From positions 1,178,001 through 1,242,000 of the forward strand of contig CAXXVA010000003.1 of assembly GCA_963675365.2 (NCBI GenBank): a stretch of 64,000 nucleotides of DNA. The letters are read 5' to 3'. Below the pieces are notes generated by a model, which was not told where the DNA came from, ran no database searches, and saw only the letters and a list, made by a program, of their open reading frames with translations. Shown here one piece after another: positions 63,042 to 64,000 of this stretch (position 1 is its first letter; each line of letters opens with the position of its first letter). The translations under genes were made by a program, and so were the position numbers. Source of the DNA: CAXXOK01 sp963675365 (GTDB lineage: Bacteria > Bacillota > Clostridia > Christensenellales > Aristaeellaceae).

Positions 63042-63935
63042 TTACCCTTTAACCGCGCCCGACATGATCCCGGATACAATATATTTCTGCGTGCTCAGGT
63101 ACAGGATCAGGATCGGGATCATCGCCAGCATGAAGAACGCGAAGGCCAGGTTGAGTTCCGTCATGTTTTCCCCGAAGTATACGATCTGCGCCAGGGGCAG
63201 GGTTCGGCTCGCGTCGCTGCGCAACAGCACGACGGCAACGCTGTAGTCGTTCCAGACGAACAGGGTATTGAGTACGATCTGCGTCATGTTGACCGGCGTC
63301 ATCAGCGGGAAAATAATCCGCCAGAACGTGCCAAGCATCCCGCTGCCGTCAATCGAAGCGGCTTCCTCCATATCCCTTGGAACGGTTTTGACGAATCCCG
63401 TCACCGTCAGGATGCTGATACTCACCTGAAAGCCGGAACGCGCAATGATAAAGCCAAGGTTTGTACTGGCAAGCCCCGCGTTGTAGATATTGATGTAAAT
63501 CGGCAGCATGATGCACTGGAACGGAACCAGGATACCGCTGATAAATACGCCGTACATGATTTTGTAAAACAGGCCGTTGTTGCGCGCGAGCACAAACGCC
63601 GCCATGGATGTGGTGAACAACAGGATCAGCACCGTCGGAATCGTGGTAATGATGCTGTTTTTAAAGCCGATCGCCACATACTTGTTTTCCTGAATCACGC
63701 GCCGGTAATTTTCCAGCGTCGGCGCCGACGGCCACGCGAGGCGGTTCAGGCTGATATCAGAATGGCTTTTAATGGAATACAGAAGGCTGATGTAGAAGGG
63801 GGTCAGCACAATGGCTACGATGATCAGGATAAAGAGAATGCGGACTGCGCTGTTGATCAGAGCGCGGTTGTGATTGCGCCCGGCATACTTGCCGAAGCTA
63901 ACGGTCGCAAGTTTCTTCATTGTATTTTGCGCCAT
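63042..63935 (-). CDS. Carbohydrate ABC transporter permease (YtcP/MalG type)
   Basis: A 297-residue CUT1 permease with six membrane segments, the EAA motif EEAASIDGSGMLGTFWRIIFPLM and a C-terminus STQKYIVSGIMSGAVKG. It is a different protein from the MalG-type subunit at 52143-53027. The ATG overlaps the stop of the upstream permease (TAATG). YtcP-LplB type importers are often encoded next to YesMN pairs and carry complex oligosaccharides. Confidence 0.92.
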   Translation of the reverse strand: MAQNTMKKLATVSFGKYAGRNHNRALINSAVRILFILIIVAIVLTPFYISLLYSIKSHSDISLNRLAWPSAPTLENYRRVIQENKYVAIGFKNSIITTIPTVLILLFTTSMAAFVLARNNGLFYKIMYGVFISGILVPFQCIMLPIYINIYNAGLASTNLGFIIARSGFQVSISILTVTGFVKTVPRDMEEAASIDGSGMLGTFWRIIFPLMTPVNMTQIVLNTLFVWNDYSVAVVLLRSDASRTLPLAQIVYFGENMTELNLAFAFFMLAMIPILILYLSTQKYIVSGIMSGAVKG

Positions 63936-64000
63936 TACATTTCCACCTCCCTTTTCCTGAGAATCGTCGTCACCACGTTGGTTAAGAGTACCAGAACCAG
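63935..64000 (-). CDS. ABC transporter permease (LplB/UgpA type), C-terminal end only
   Basis: Only the last 21 residues plus stop are present: LVLVLLTNVVTTILRKREVEM, a final membrane helix and a basic tail typical of LplB/UgpA-like permeases. The stop overlaps the next gene start. The rest of the gene lies beyond the right edge. Confidence 0.7.
   Translation of the reverse strand: MVLVLLTNVVTTILRKREVEM

Overview
The window looks like a chromosomal segment of a Clostridia-type Firmicute, plausibly a gut or rumen anaerobe. The evidence is an hrcA-grpE-dnaK-dnaJ operon with a CIRCE operator, consensus sigma-A promoters, strong AGGAGG-type ribosome sites, YesM/YesN two-component genes, many sugar ABC transporters and EtfAB-linked oxidation. 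No mobile element, CRISPR array, tRNA or rRNA was seen.

Region 1 (1-13.4 kb) is housekeeping: a partial Rho-N protein, an RNA methyltransferase-like gene, rpsU, the minus-strand heat-shock operon hrcA-grpE-dnaK-dnaJ-prmA-rsmE-mtaB-HIT, hemW and lepA. A large nested hairpin fills the dnaK-dnaJ gap.

Region 2 (13.4-21.5 kb) holds surface and signalling genes: an NfrB-like processive glycosyltransferase fused to a c-di-GMP-binding MshEN domain, a secreted PDZ-like protein, an SGNH esterase, a VOC protein, a radical SAM enzyme, a ZIP transporter, and a secreted RsgI-like protein whose leader is a GEMM-I (c-di-GMP) riboswitch. Two independent c-di-GMP elements thus lie within 8 kb.

Region 3 (21.6-33.7 kb) is a LacI-associated sugar locus: an RbsABC-type importer, a zinc dehydrogenase, a phosphomannose-isomerase-like cupin, a DUF4432 epimerase, an FGGY kinase and a divergent class II aldolase that lacks one canonical metal-binding histidine.

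Region 4 (34.2-48.8 kb) is the most striking part: fourteen tightly packed minus-strand genes behind one promoter. It combines an aldolase, a YihV/IolC-like PfkB kinase, a mutarotase, DUF4867, two FAD-linked 2-hydroxyacid oxidases, a GlcF-like Fe-S protein, two EtfAB pairs (one EtfA with a two-cluster ferredoxin domain), a LarA nickel-pincer racemase homologue, an FGGY kinase and IolB. It looks like a sugar or sugar-acid pathway with an Lct-type (lactate electron-confurcation) module embedded in it.

Region 5 (49-64 kb) is a CUT1 sugar importer operon without an ATPase gene, ending in two dehydrogenases and an RpiR regulator; then an L-fucose-isomerase-like gene divergent from a Gfo/Idh/MocA plus ThuA pair, a YesM/YesN two-component system, and the start of a second CUT1 transporter. 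Start codons were re-chosen from ribosome sites throughout. Functions rest on motif and context reading; no database search was possible.
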